A model generated the notes under the pieces. The model saw nothing but the letters and a program-made list of their open reading frames with translations, was not told the origin of the DNA and made no database searches. Below are positions 43,199 to 52,398 of a DNA stretch of 64,000 nt, one piece after another. Source of the DNA: Sinorhizobium psoraleae. Its GTDB lineage: Bacteria; Pseudomonadota; Alphaproteobacteria; Rhizobiales; Rhizobiaceae. Position 1 is the stretch's first letter. Each line of letters opens with the position of its first letter. A program made the translations under genes and the position numbers. The stretch lies in the NCBI RefSeq assembly GCF_013283645.1, contig NZ_JABEKV010000003.1, forward strand, positions 682,001 through 746,000, given 5' to 3'.

Positions 43199-43427
43199 GG
43201 TGTTCTCCTTGCGTTATGCCGTGGTCGCGGGCCGCGCAACGCGGCAGGGCGCTTCGCACCCGGCGCCCACCAGACCGCCGCAGCAGCTTAGGAGACCATC
43301 CTTGAGGCCGGAAGATTCAATCCTGTCGAATTGTTGCCCATTCCTGCCGACTTGACGCAATTGTGATCATAGGGCGAGGCGCTGCATGCTTGCCGGATAG
43401 TGGCGTCCTGTTCCGGCGGTGCCGGTG

Positions 43428-44384
43428 CTACCCGACTGGATTGCGCTTTGTCGAATCGTTGGAGTTCAGGATCGCCTTGATGTCACGCAACGGCGGATGC
43501 CCGAATGCTCGACGATATTCCCGGCTGAACTGCGTCGGGCTCTCGTAGCCAACCCGCAACGCGGCTGTTGCAGCATCGACCGACTGAGCAAGCATCAGCT
43601 CCCGTGCGTGATGGAGCCGCAGATGTTTCTGGAACTGCAAGGGGCTCATCGCTGTCATCGCGCGGAAATGATGGTGCAACGTCGAGACGCCCATGTTGGC
43701 GATCTCCGCCAGCTCTTCGACCCGCAATGGACTGGTATAGTTCTCCTTCAGCCATGCTACCGCCTTTGCCACCCGGTTGCTGTTCGTGCCCGCAAGCGCG
43801 AAGCGGCGCAGCCGCGCCCCCTGCTCGCCGGTAAGCAGCCGGTAGAGGATTTCGTTTTGGATATGATTGGCGAGGAACGGTATGTCCTTCGGCGAATTCG
43901 CAAGTGAAATCAGGCGAAGCAAGGCGTCGAAGAGTTCCGGCGTGGCGGTGCCGACGGCGACGCCGAGGTCGCGCTCGGGCATACCTGTCGGGTGTATGTC
44001 GTAGTCGGCTATGATGCGCCGCAGCTTCTCCAAATCAAGCCGCAGCGAGGCCGCGACATAGGGTTGGGCCTCGCTTGCCGCACAAATCTGGGCGGTCACG
44101 GGCAGGCCGATGGCGGTCAAGAAGAAGCAGGATTCATCGTAGATGAGCGTTTCGTTGCCCACATGGACATTCTTGCTTCCCTTGATGATCAGGGAGACGC
44201 TGGGCTCGTAGACACCGGAAAACGGTCCGGCCGGCTCGACGACACGATAGAGCGAAAGTCCGGGAATCGCGTGCTTGAAGGAGATCCCATCCCAGGGCAG
44301 TTGCAAAAGCTTGTCGAGAATTTGCGCGCGAAGCGGCGCGGTTTCCTCGCGCAGGTCCCGCTTCTGGAACATGGTCTTGCTCAT
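43428..44384 (-). CDS. AraC-family regulator with AraC_N domain (YqhC-like)
   Basis: This 318-residue regulator has an N-terminal AraC_N sensor (about 35-185; PSVSLIIKGSKNVHVG and AIGLPVTAQI) and a C-terminal double helix-turn-helix (about 210-305; ELAEIANMGVSTLHHHFRAM and ALRVGYESPTQFSREYRRAF). YqhC-type members respond to aldehydes and activate reductases or oxidases. It is encoded just upstream of the molybdenum hydroxylase on the same strand, which it probably controls. The ATG at 44384 follows AGGAG; a GTG two codons earlier is possible. Confidence 0.87.
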   Translation of the reverse strand: MSKTMFQKRDLREETAPLRAQILDKLLQLPWDGISFKHAIPGLSLYRVVEPAGPFSGVYEPSVSLIIKGSKNVHVGNETLIYDESCFFLTAIGLPVTAQICAASEAQPYVAASLRLDLEKLRRIIADYDIHPTGMPERDLGVAVGTATPELFDALLRLISLANSPKDIPFLANHIQNEILYRLLTGEQGARLRRFALAGTNSNRVAKAVAWLKENYTSPLRVEELAEIANMGVSTLHHHFRAMTAMSPLQFQKHLRLHHARELMLAQSVDAATAALRVGYESPTQFSREYRRAFGHPPLRDIKAILNSNDSTKRNPVG

Positions 44385-44602
44385 TGTCACTCCTGGGCCC
44401 TGACCGTTCTCTCTATCGCAACCCGGTTCGCATTTCTTATCACATTATTTTGATTTCGAGAGAATCAGGCAAGAATGTGCCACAATCGAGCATGCAGGAT
44501 CTCAGCTGGCCTGCCCGAGCGGCGGCGCCCTCGGCGGCAAATGCAGATGGCACAGATGCATCCTGCGCTCACCAAGATGAGGCCGATTGAGCGCGGCGGA
44601 CT

Positions 44603-44767
44603 TCAGTAAGAAATTCGAATGCTACCCGTGTCGGTCGCGGTGAACTCAGGCTCAGGGTAGGCGCCCTGCCATTGAGCATAGGTTGTGTTGATATCGCCAG
44701 AACCGGTGCTTGCGCATGCCGAAAGTGCCAGAAGCGCTACCGCAGCAATCAGAAATCTAAGAGGCAT
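44603..44767 (-). CDS. Small lipoprotein, 54 residues
   Basis: The ORF opens with a classic lipoprotein signal: MPLRFLIAAVALLALSAC, with the lipobox LSAC giving Cys18 as the lipidated residue. The 36-residue mature part is polar (STGSGDINTTYAQWQGAYPE and onwards) and ends in IRISY. GGAGA lies 6 nt before the ATG. The residue after Cys is Ala, so outer-membrane sorting is likely. I do not recognise a family. It stands alone between the AraC gene and a gene remnant. Confidence 0.7.
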   Translation of the reverse strand: MPLRFLIAAVALLALSACASTGSGDINTTYAQWQGAYPEPEFTATDTGSIRISY

Positions 44768-44906
44768 GGTTTTCTCCAATCACGGGAGATTGCCCAGGCC
44801 TCGAGGGCCAGTGTCAAATTCTCCCTCAAATCATCTTCAATGGCAAGCGGGCTTCGCACGTTCAGGCAGTTACGCCAATAGCGTTTCAGCTTTTCCGTGC
44901 GGTAAG

Positions 44907-45165
44907 GAAGCAACGGCGATGCCGCTGCCGCAGAGCCGCTGGCGCCCACCATTGACAAATACCGGACATGGGGCGAGCCTCCGCAGGACGTGGCGAAAAA
45001 AGATCGCAGAAGTTCGTGCCGAAGCGCTTCGCGCGACCGCCGAGGCGGGCCTAAAAGGCGGCGGACAACCTTATTCGGTATGTCGATAACGAAACCATCA
45101 CTGCGGCACAGAAGGTCTTCGAGAGAATGGATTCCGTCGGCCAGAGCAAGGTCTCGCAATCGTGA
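44907..45165 (+). pseudogene. Frameshifted remnant of a small helical protein
   Basis: Three frames join into one protein-like reading. APTIDKYRTWGEPPQDVAKK ends at an A6 run (44996-45001). AEVRAEALRATAEAGLK runs to an A4 run (45053-45056). AADNLIRYVDNETITAAQKV continues to a TGA at 45163-45165. Removing one A from each run restores an open frame. The TGA overlaps the GTG start of the next gene (GTGA), as in coupled operons. No start codon is clear in the first segment. It could be a decayed gene or two homopolymer errors. Family not recognised. Confidence 0.4.
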
Positions 45166-46628
45166 TCGAACGGCGTCCCTCGGTCGTTATCATCGGCGGC
45201 GGCTTTACCGGGGCCGTCGTCGCGGCAAGTCTCGCCCGCGACAGTAGCATGGAAGGATGGCAGATCGCCGTCTTCGAGCCGCGCGAACGTCTCGGCTGCG
45301 GCCTTGCCTACGACACCGAAGATCCGGCGCATCGGGTCAATGTGCCGGCAGGGCGCATGAGCCTCGATCCGGACGATGCCGACCAGTTCGTCCGCTGGAT
45401 GCAGCTTCGGGGAGAACCGCGTGACGACGCGGAGGCGCTGGCGCCGGACGGCCATCTCTATCCACGCCGCGGCCTCTTCGGCCGCTATGTCGCCCATGCC
45501 GTGGCGCCGTTCCTTGGCAACGGCCGCATCACCCACCACCGGCAGCGGGTCATCAGCGTCGAGCGGCGCGGCGCCGACTGGGAAATCCGTGGGGACGCCG
45601 GCACGACGCTTCGCGCGGACGTGCTGGTGGTCGCGACCACGCATCCCGCCCCTGCGGCGCCGGCGGGCATCGACGACGTGTTGCGGGGGCACCCGCGCTA
45701 TGTGGCGGATACCACCGTGCCCGGCGCCCTTGCGGCCATTCGCCCTGACGACCATGTCCTGATCATCGGCACCGGCCTCACGGCGGCGGACGTCATCGCC
45801 TCGTTGCGCACGACGGGCCGAACAGGCCCGATCACCGCCTTTTCCCGCCGCGGCCTGCGCTCGCGTGGCCATGCGAGCCGCGCCCAGGACCCCTATGGCG
45901 ATTTCACGTCGCCGCTATCGGCAACGGCGACAGATCTCCTCGTGCGGGTGCGCAGGGTTGTCGCATGTGCGGAAGCGGACGGCTTTTCCTGGCATGCGGT
46001 GTTCGATGCGCTGCGCAGCCAAGGCGGAGAGATCTGGCGCAATCTCCCGGTGGCGGAACAGCGGCGGCTGCTACGTCATCTGCGCCCCTTCTGGGACGTT
46101 CACCGCTTTCGCGTCGCGCCGCAAATCGACGCGATCGTCAGAGCCGGATTGCAGTCGGGCGACATTCGCATTCTGGCGGGTTCGATCGATCGGCTCGAGC
46201 GAAACGGCGACGAGATCGCTGCCACGTTCCGGCGGCGGCATGGGGCAGGGATCGAGCAGTGGAATCTCGATGCCGTGGTCATCACAACCGGCCCGGCACA
46301 CAAATCCGTGTTGAAGAGCCAGATCTGGCTCGAAACACTTTCGGCGGATGGCCATCTGCAGCCGGACGCGGTCGGGCTCGGCCTTGCCTGCAGCGAGTCG
46401 AGCCGGGCGCTCGACAGGCAAGGGCGGGAAACGGAGACCCTTTTCATCGCCGGACCGCTCGCCCGCGGAACCTTCGGTGAGCTGATGGGGCTGCCGCAGG
46501 TCAACGATCACGCGATCTTCGTGGCGGCGCAGGTGGCTGCGCTCGCGCGGGGGCAAGGAGCGACGAACGTCGCTCTGTCGCGAGACGACGGATCGGAGAC
46601 ATTACGGGCTGCAACGACTATCAGTTGA
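45162..46628 (+). CDS. FAD/NAD(P)-binding protein (NAD_binding_9 family)
   Basis: This 488-residue flavoprotein-like enzyme has an N-terminal dinucleotide fold (VVIIGGGFTGAVVAASL, residues 8-24) and the family stretch GCGLAYDTEDPAHRVNVPAG near 46. A second Rossmann motif HVLIIGTGLTAADV lies near 199, and the C-terminal FIAGPLARGTFGELMGLPQV completes the fold. Members of this group (HcnB/hydroxyacylglutathione-like annotations) are poorly characterised oxidoreductases. It starts at GTG 45162, overlapping the TGA of the upstream remnant by 4 bp. Substrate unknown. Confidence 0.8.
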   Translation: MIERRPSVVIIGGGFTGAVVAASLARDSSMEGWQIAVFEPRERLGCGLAYDTEDPAHRVNVPAGRMSLDPDDADQFVRWMQLRGEPRDDAEALAPDGHLYPRRGLFGRYVAHAVAPFLGNGRITHHRQRVISVERRGADWEIRGDAGTTLRADVLVVATTHPAPAAPAGIDDVLRGHPRYVADTTVPGALAAIRPDDHVLIIGTGLTAADVIASLRTTGRTGPITAFSRRGLRSRGHASRAQDPYGDFTSPLSATATDLLVRVRRVVACAEADGFSWHAVFDALRSQGGEIWRNLPVAEQRRLLRHLRPFWDVHRFRVAPQIDAIVRAGLQSGDIRILAGSIDRLERNGDEIAATFRRRHGAGIEQWNLDAVVITTGPAHKSVLKSQIWLETLSADGHLQPDAVGLGLACSESSRALDRQGRETETLFIAGPLARGTFGELMGLPQVNDHAIFVAAQVAALARGQGATNVALSRDDGSETLRAATTIS

Positions 46629-46713
46629 CCGCCCGCGCAGAAGCCAAATGAATTGCGACAAGTCGAGGCGACTGCTGTCTGCCCCGGTTCGTAATGGACG
46701 CGGCAGCCGCGTC

Positions 46714-47886
46714 TCACTCGGCGTGCGATACCTTCGTCGCTGCACCGGTGTCCGCGGCCAATTGGATTGCGTCGAGAATCTGGGCGGCGCGCAGGCCGTC
46801 GAGGGTCGATCCGTTCCGCATCGGGCGGTTCTCGGCGATCGCTTCGAGAAACTCGTGGATCATGAACCCGAACACTTCTGCATAACCGATCGCGACGCCG
46901 TCGTGGGGAACGGGAAGCAGGCCGGCATAGGGCAGGGCCGGATTGTTCGCGACGAGCGCAAAGGGGGATTGCCCGCTCCCGTCGAAACGCGCGATCTCAT
47001 AATGGGATGGCATGCGAGAATTGTAGCGCAGCGCGCCCCTGGTGCCGGTGATCGACAAGGACAGCGTGTTGCCCATGCCGACCGCGACCCGGCTTGCCAT
47101 GAACATGCCTTGGCAGCCGCTTTCGAAGCGAAGCAGGGCGGATGTGACATCGTCGTTGTCGACCGGTCTGCTTTCGGTGCTGAGTGCAACCTTGTCGTGA
47201 CCGATGCTGGCGGACGCCGGCAGAAACCGCTCCTTGACGGAAATCGTGGCGATGGCGCCGACGACGTCTGACACTTCTCCGCAGAGAAAGCGGGCCGTAT
47301 CGATCGCATGGGTTCCGAGATCGAGCAGCGCGCCGGGGCCGGCGCGGCTCCGCTCATAACGCCAGCTGTGCGGCAGATTGGGATCGGCCGCGTATTCGCT
47401 TTCGTACTGGATCAGGGCGTTGACGAGATCGCCGATTTCTCCCGCGATGATGATGTCGCGCATCGCCGCGACGGCAGGAATGCGGCGGTAGTTGAAGACC
47501 GTCGCGGAAACGAGTGGCGATGCCGTCGCGGCGCGATGGATGCGCAGCGCCTCATCGGCATTGAGGGCGAGCGGCTTTTCACAAAGGACGTGCTTTCCGG
47601 CGGCGATCGCCGCCAGCGTCACCTCCGCATGGAGCACGTTCGGCAGGCAGATGCTGACGATGCCGACACCAGGATCGTCGAGAACCGCATGGAGGTCGGT
47701 CTCCGTCTTTTCGAAGCCCCAGGTTGCGGCAAGCCGGCTGGCCAGCGCCCCGTTGCCGTCGCAGACGGTCGCAAGGCGCAGACCGGAAATGCGGTCCCTG
47801 AAGCGCGGCAAATTTGTCCGGTAGCCGAATGCGTGCGCGGCGCCGATCATACCGGCGCCGATGACGGCGATAGCCTTGCTTTCCAT
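46714..47886 (-). CDS. Gfo/Idh/MocA-family oxidoreductase
   Basis: This 390-residue dehydrogenase has an N-terminal Rossmann domain (AVIGAGMIGAAHAFGY, residues 7-22), the catalytic CEKPLALNADEA near 98 and the C-terminal domain with LLDLGTHAIDTARFL near 185. Length is at the long end of the family, close to inositol/sugar dehydrogenases with C-terminal extensions. It is a single gene, converging with the FAD protein gene. A GGAGGAGA site precedes the ATG. Substrate is probably a sugar or cyclitol. Confidence 0.85.
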   Translation of the reverse strand: MESKAIAVIGAGMIGAAHAFGYRTNLPRFRDRISGLRLATVCDGNGALASRLAATWGFEKTETDLHAVLDDPGVGIVSICLPNVLHAEVTLAAIAAGKHVLCEKPLALNADEALRIHRAATASPLVSATVFNYRRIPAVAAMRDIIIAGEIGDLVNALIQYESEYAADPNLPHSWRYERSRAGPGALLDLGTHAIDTARFLCGEVSDVVGAIATISVKERFLPASASIGHDKVALSTESRPVDNDDVTSALLRFESGCQGMFMASRVAVGMGNTLSLSITGTRGALRYNSRMPSHYEIARFDGSGQSPFALVANNPALPYAGLLPVPHDGVAIGYAEVFGFMIHEFLEAIAENRPMRNGSTLDGLRAAQILDAIQLAADTGAATKVSHAE

Positions 47887-48283
47887 TCTCTCCTCCCGAG
47901 GAGGTGTAGCAGAGCGGCGAAATCAGCGTATGAGAGCCTCCGGATAACGTCAATCAAACTCGCCTTAACGCTGCATGCCGGTGCGAACACGACCACGCAC
48001 GGAATGGGAGTTTGCCGCGAATGACGGCCTCGAAGGCGCGGAACTCGCCTGGGCGACGAACTTGTCCCGGACGGCCGGTTCATGAGCAATGCTCGTCTGC
48101 GCCGCTGTTGCCGTGAGCCGCCGCATTGGCTGAGCTTTCGGCAACACTTCCACGGCAGGTTGCGAGACGCCTACCCCTTTCGGCAGTTCTGACCTATATT
48201 AAAGGGCGATCACGTTTATGCATTCGGGTCGTTCAGGCTTGAGATCACCGTGATCCGAAACGACCCTGAGGTTATGGCGGCGA
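47887..48283. other. Divergent intergenic region before nfeD
   Basis: These 397 bp separate the Gfo/Idh gene from nfeD. A minus-strand ORF at 47965-48153 (62 codons) has no good ribosome site and no recognisable motif, so I leave it out. TATATT at 48195-48200 could be part of the nfeD promoter, but its -35 is unclear. Confidence 0.5.
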
Positions 48284-49651
48284 ATGTCCCGAATCCTCAT
48301 CCTGCTCATGACATTGTTATCGGTGTTCGCGTTTCCCGACCCGCCTGCATCCGGAGCCGAGCGCCGCGCGGTGGTCTTGCACGTGAACGGCGCGATCAGC
48401 CCGGCAACGGCCGAATATGTGACGCGAGGGCTCGAGCGGGCCAAGACGCGTGGCGCATCCCTGGTCGTGTTGCAGATGGACACGCCAGGCGGCCTCGACA
48501 CATCGATGCGCGACATCATTCGCGCCATCCTCGATTCTTCCGTGCCGGTCGCAAGCTTCGTAGCGCCGAGCGGGGCGAGGGCGGCGAGCGCCGGTACCTA
48601 TATCCTCTACGCCAGCCACATTGCGGCGATGGCGCCGGGCACCAATCTCGGCGCCGCAACGCCGATCGCCATCGGCGGCGGTCTTTTCGGCGGCGATGAA
48701 GAAGGCGGCAAAGATGGTTCGGGCGAGGCTGACCGGCCGGGTGGCGCGAAGCAGCCAGCCAATGCTGGTGAAGCGAAAATGATAAATGATGCGGTCGCCT
48801 ATATCCGTGGCCTCGCCGAGCTGCGCAACCGCAACGCCGATTGGGCGGAGCGGGCAGTGCGCGAGGCCGCGAGCCTTTCGTCGACCGCTGCCGTCCGCGA
48901 AAAGGTTATCGATTTCACGGCTGCCACCGTCGGCGACCTTCTGAAGCAGGCGCATGGCCGCACGGTTCGTGTCGGCCAGACCGATATCCGCCTCGATACG
49001 GCTGGTCTTGCCATCGAGGACCTGCTGCCTGATTGGCGGACACGCCTCTTGTCCGTGATCACCGATCCAAACGTCGCCCTGCTTTTGATGATCGTCGGCA
49101 TCTACGGGTTGATCTTCGAGTTTCTGACCCCCGGAACGGTCCTGCCCGGCACGATCGGCGGCATAAGCCTCCTGCTCGGGCTCTATGCCCTTGCGGTGCT
49201 GCCGGTGAGTTATGCCGGGATCGGGTTGATCATCCTCGGCGTGGGGCTCTTGGTGGCCGAGGCGCATGCGCCGTCGTTCGGGGCGCTCGGTCTCGGCGGC
49301 GGGGTCGCGCTTGTGCTCGGCGCAGCCATCCTGTTCGACACGGACGTCCCGGGCCTGCAGGTCTCCTGGCCGGTTCTCGGCGGCGTTGCGATCGCAAGCC
49401 TCGCTTTCAGCCTGCTTGTCGCGCGCCTTGCCTTTATCTCGCGCCGGCACAAGGTGGCCACCGGGGCGGAGCAAATGATCGGCATCTCCGGCACCGTCGA
49501 TAGCTGGACGGGCGCCACGGGCTACGTCATCGCCCATGGCGAACGCTGGAAGGCCATCAGCGGCGAGCCGCTCGCCGCGGGAGAAGACGTGACGGTCGTC
49601 GGACGCAACGGACTGACGCTGAAAGTCGCGCGCAGTGAATCGCAAAGCTAA
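48284..49651 (+). CDS. nfeD: NfeD-type membrane-bound serine protease (ClpP class)
   Basis: This 455-residue long-form NfeD has a signal/anchor (1-24) and a ClpP-like protease domain at about 28-235 with nucleophile Ser102 (RAASAGTYI) and general-base Lys165 (EAKMIND). An acidic Gly-rich insertion lies between them (132-160). Four to five membrane helices follow (about 250-390), then a C-terminal OB-fold NfeD domain (about 400-450). P. horikoshii relatives cleave the hydrophobic C-terminus of the partner stomatin. The SPFH gene follows 21 bp later, giving the classic nfeD-stomatin operon. Confidence 0.9.
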   Translation: MSRILILLMTLLSVFAFPDPPASGAERRAVVLHVNGAISPATAEYVTRGLERAKTRGASLVVLQMDTPGGLDTSMRDIIRAILDSSVPVASFVAPSGARAASAGTYILYASHIAAMAPGTNLGAATPIAIGGGLFGGDEEGGKDGSGEADRPGGAKQPANAGEAKMINDAVAYIRGLAELRNRNADWAERAVREAASLSSTAAVREKVIDFTAATVGDLLKQAHGRTVRVGQTDIRLDTAGLAIEDLLPDWRTRLLSVITDPNVALLLMIVGIYGLIFEFLTPGTVLPGTIGGISLLLGLYALAVLPVSYAGIGLIILGVGLLVAEAHAPSFGALGLGGGVALVLGAAILFDTDVPGLQVSWPVLGGVAIASLAFSLLVARLAFISRRHKVATGAEQMIGISGTVDSWTGATGYVIAHGERWKAISGEPLAAGEDVTVVGRNGLTLKVARSESQS

Positions 49652-49672
49652 GCGCCTCGGCAGGAGAAGGTC

Positions 49673-50446
49673 ATGGACATAGTCGGAAGTCTTACCCCCT
49701 TCATCGCGGCGCTTGTGGTGCTGCTCATCGTCATTGCCTACGCAATCAGGATCCTGCGTGAATATGAACGCGGCGTCGTCTTCACACTGGGCCGGTTCAC
49801 CGGTGTGAAGGGACCGGGGCTGATCCTGCTCGTTCCCTATGTCCAGCAGATGGTGCGGGTCGATCTCCGGACGCGGGTGCTCGACGTTCCGAGCCAGGAC
49901 GTCATTTCGCACGACAACGTTTCGGTCCGCGTCAGCGCGGTCATTTATTTCCGGGTGATCGACGCGGAAAAATCGACGATCCAGGTCGAGGACTTCATGG
50001 CGGCGACGAGCCAGCTCGCCCAGACGACCTTGCGGTCCGTGCTCGGCAAGCACGACCTCGACGAAATGCTGGCCGAGCGCGACAGGCTCAATGATGATAT
50101 CCAGAAGATACTCGACGTCCAGACGGATGCCTGGGGCATTAAGGTCGCCACAGTCGAGATCAAGCATGTTGACATCAATGAATCGATGATCCGGGCGATC
50201 GCACGCCAGGCGGAAGCAGAACGCGAACGCCGCGCGAAGGTCATCAACGCCGAGGGCGAACAGCAGGCGGCGGCGAAGTTGCTCGAAGCGGCCCAGATCC
50301 TCGCCCAGCAGCCGCAGGCGATGCAACTGCGTTATCTCAGCACCCTCAACGTCATCGCCGGCGAAAAGAACTCGACGATCATCTTCCCGTTCCCGATGGA
50401 ATTGGCGAACATTCTCCCAACCAAGACGGGCGATTCCTCGCAATAA
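49673..50446 (+). CDS. SPFH/stomatin-family membrane protein (slipin)
   Basis: This 257-residue protein has an N-terminal membrane anchor (about 8-30), an SPFH/Band-7 domain (about 32-190; [14 protein letters not shown] and [11 protein letters not shown]) and a coiled-coil tail rich in Ala/Glu/Gln (about 180-225). The C-terminal [15 protein letters not shown] is the hydrophobic segment that NfeD-type proteases are known to cut in slipins. Such proteins form large membrane assemblies that organise other proteins. It ends 19 bp from the convergent quiC gene. Confidence 0.9.
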   Translation: MDIVGSLTPFIAALVVLLIVIAYAIRILREYERGVVFTLGRFTGVKGPGLILLVPYVQQMVRVDLRTRVLDVPSQDVISHDNVSVRVSAVIYFRVIDAEKSTIQVEDFMAATSQLAQTTLRSVLGKHDLDEMLAERDRLNDDIQKILDVQTDAWGIKVATVEIKHVDINESMIRAIARQAEAERERRAKVINAEGEQQAAAKLLEAAQILAQQPQAMQLRYLSTLNVIAGEKNSTIIFPFPMELANILPTKTGDSSQ

Positions 50447-50465
50447 AGCACACGAGAAACGCTGC

Positions 50466-52355
50466 TCAATCTCGTGGCAAACCCGCCGGCCGCAATTGTT
50501 TCTTCAGCGCGGCGATGCGGAAGATGGCATTGGCGGCGCCGTAGCCGCGGTAGCCGCGCCGCTCCACGATCTCGAAGAAGAAGCCCTCGCCGTATGTCGG
50601 ACTGTAGAGCTGAAAATACTCTCCGTGCTCATCGCGGTCGTAGAGAATATTTGCCTTTTTCAAGCGCTCGATCAGTTCCGGCTCAAGCGCGAAGCGGGCC
50701 TCGATGTCGTCGTAGTAGTTAGGCGAGATCGGCAGCGCGCGAAAACCATTCGTCTGCAATGCCTCGGCCGCCGCGAAGATATCGTTCGTTGCAAAGGCGA
50801 GATGCTGGACGCCGGAGCCGAAGGTCTCGGCGATGAAGTGGCCGGCGAGCGTGTTGCGGTTTTCGGCGCCGTTCAGCGTGATGCGCAACGATCCTGCGTC
50901 ATTCTCCACCACCTGGCTGCGCACCAGCCCGGCCGGATCGATGATGTCGACCATGGGTGTTTTATGCACGTTGAGCAGGGAGTTGTAGAAGAGAAGCCAG
51001 GTCAGCATTTCCTCGTATTTGACGGTTTGCGCGACATGGTCGACGGAGATGAGGCCGGCCGGCATCGTCGATTGGTCGCCCTCCGCCGGTTCGAATTCGA
51101 TCTCCCAGATGCGCGCAAGCTCCGACCGTTCATCGAGGAAATAGATGATGCCGCCGCCGACGCCGCGTATTGCCGGTACCGAAAGCTCACCGGGGGCGAC
51201 GGCCTGTGCGAAGGGTTCGGCGCCAAGCGCCTTTGCGCGCTCGACGGTCGCCGCGGCATCGTCGACCATCAGCCCAACGGCGTAGGCGGAGGTGCCATGC
51301 ACGAGGTAGGAGGCGTTGGCGAACCCCTCGCGTTCGGTGTTGAAGACGAGATTGATTGCGCCCTGCCGGTAAAGCGCGACGCGTTTGGTCTTGTGCTTCG
51401 CGGCCTTGCGGAAACCCAGCGTTTTCACCAGCGCTTCCAGTTCGGCCGCCTGCTCTTCGTCGGCCGCGAATTCGATGAAGGCGACACCTTTCACCTCGGC
51501 CTGCGCCGGCATCGCCGGTACCGACAAGGGTGTATCGGGCTCGGCGCGCTTGACCTGATCGCCGAGATAGATCAGCGAGCGGCGGCCATCGACAGCAATG
51601 GCGCCGGCGTTGCCACCGCGGAACTGGTCGTTGAAGATTTCGAGCGACAGGTAGCCATCGTAGCCCGTCGCCGCGACGGCACGCATGAAGTCGGTGACGG
51701 GAAGGTCGCCCTCGCCGGGCATGTTGCGGAAGTGCCGGCTCCAGTAGAGCAGGTCCATGTCGATCAATGGCGCGTCGGCAAGCTGAATGATGAAGATTTT
51801 CTCCTTCGGGATCGAGCGGATCGAGTTGACATCGATCTTGCGGGAGAGCGTGTGGAAGCTGTCGAGGATGAGGCCGACATTGGGATGATCGGCGCGCCGG
51901 ACGATCTCCCAGGCATCGCGATGATCGTTGATATGCCGTCCCCAGGCGAGGGCCTCGTAGCCGACCCTGAGGTTCCGCTTCGCTGCCCGCTCGCCGAGTT
52001 CGCGGAAATCGGCGGCTGCGCGGTCGATGCCGCCCTGCCCTGCAGGCGACACATTGGAGCAGACGAGCACGAGATCGGTGCCAAGCTCCTGCATTACGTC
52101 GAACTTGCGCTCGGCACGGTCGAAGGTTCGTGTGCGGAGCGGTTCCGGCATGCCCTCGAAATCGCGAAACGGCTGGAACAAGGTTATCTCCAGGCCGAAG
52201 TCACGCGCCATGCGGCCGACCTCGCGCGGGCCTTCGTCGAAAGCGAGGAAATCGTTCTCGAATATTTCCACGCCGTCGAAGCCGGCCTTCGCGATTGCCT
52301 CCAGCTTGTCCTTGAGATCGCCGCTGAGCGAAACCGTGGCTATCGAGGTCTTCAT
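50466..52355 (-). CDS. quiC: 3-dehydroshikimate dehydratase fused to an HPPD-like domain
   Basis: This 629-residue two-domain enzyme converts 3-dehydroshikimate to protocatechuate. The N-terminal TIM-barrel dehydratase (1-270) has the expected metal set Glu134, Asp165, Gln191 and Glu239. The C-terminal vicinal-oxygen-chelate part (about 287-600) resembles 4-hydroxyphenylpyruvate dioxygenase and keeps a 2-His-1-Glu set (His440, His518, Glu595). This architecture matches Pseudomonas QuiC1; the role of the second half is not settled. Last gene of the TRAP-aroE-quiC operon, 43 bp after the dehydrogenase. Confidence 0.9.
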   Translation of the reverse strand: MKTSIATVSLSGDLKDKLEAIAKAGFDGVEIFENDFLAFDEGPREVGRMARDFGLEITLFQPFRDFEGMPEPLRTRTFDRAERKFDVMQELGTDLVLVCSNVSPAGQGGIDRAAADFRELGERAAKRNLRVGYEALAWGRHINDHRDAWEIVRRADHPNVGLILDSFHTLSRKIDVNSIRSIPKEKIFIIQLADAPLIDMDLLYWSRHFRNMPGEGDLPVTDFMRAVAATGYDGYLSLEIFNDQFRGGNAGAIAVDGRRSLIYLGDQVKRAEPDTPLSVPAMPAQAEVKGVAFIEFAADEEQAAELEALVKTLGFRKAAKHKTKRVALYRQGAINLVFNTEREGFANASYLVHGTSAYAVGLMVDDAAATVERAKALGAEPFAQAVAPGELSVPAIRGVGGGIIYFLDERSELARIWEIEFEPAEGDQSTMPAGLISVDHVAQTVKYEEMLTWLLFYNSLLNVHKTPMVDIIDPAGLVRSQVVENDAGSLRITLNGAENRNTLAGHFIAETFGSGVQHLAFATNDIFAAAEALQTNGFRALPISPNYYDDIEARFALEPELIERLKKANILYDRDEHGEYFQLYSPTYGEGFFFEIVERRGYRGYGAANAIFRIAALKKQLRPAGLPRD

Positions 52356-52398
52356 AGTCCTGTCCTCGTTTGGGCTGAACGCCGGATGCGCCTGCGCG

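Noticed and set aside
44749-45159. Minus-strand ORF of 136 codons opposite the frameshifted remnant
   Set aside because: It overlaps the small lipoprotein start and mirrors the plus-strand remnant, whose reading looks more protein-like.
47965-48153. Minus-strand ORF of 62 codons before nfeD
   Set aside because: No good ribosome site, low-complexity basic product and no family resemblance; kept only as part of the intergenic entry.
48317-50443. Very long antisense ORF of 708 codons opposite nfeD and stomatin
   Set aside because: A shadow of high-GC coding sequence: His/Asp/Arg-rich product without domains, while the plus strand encodes two clear families.
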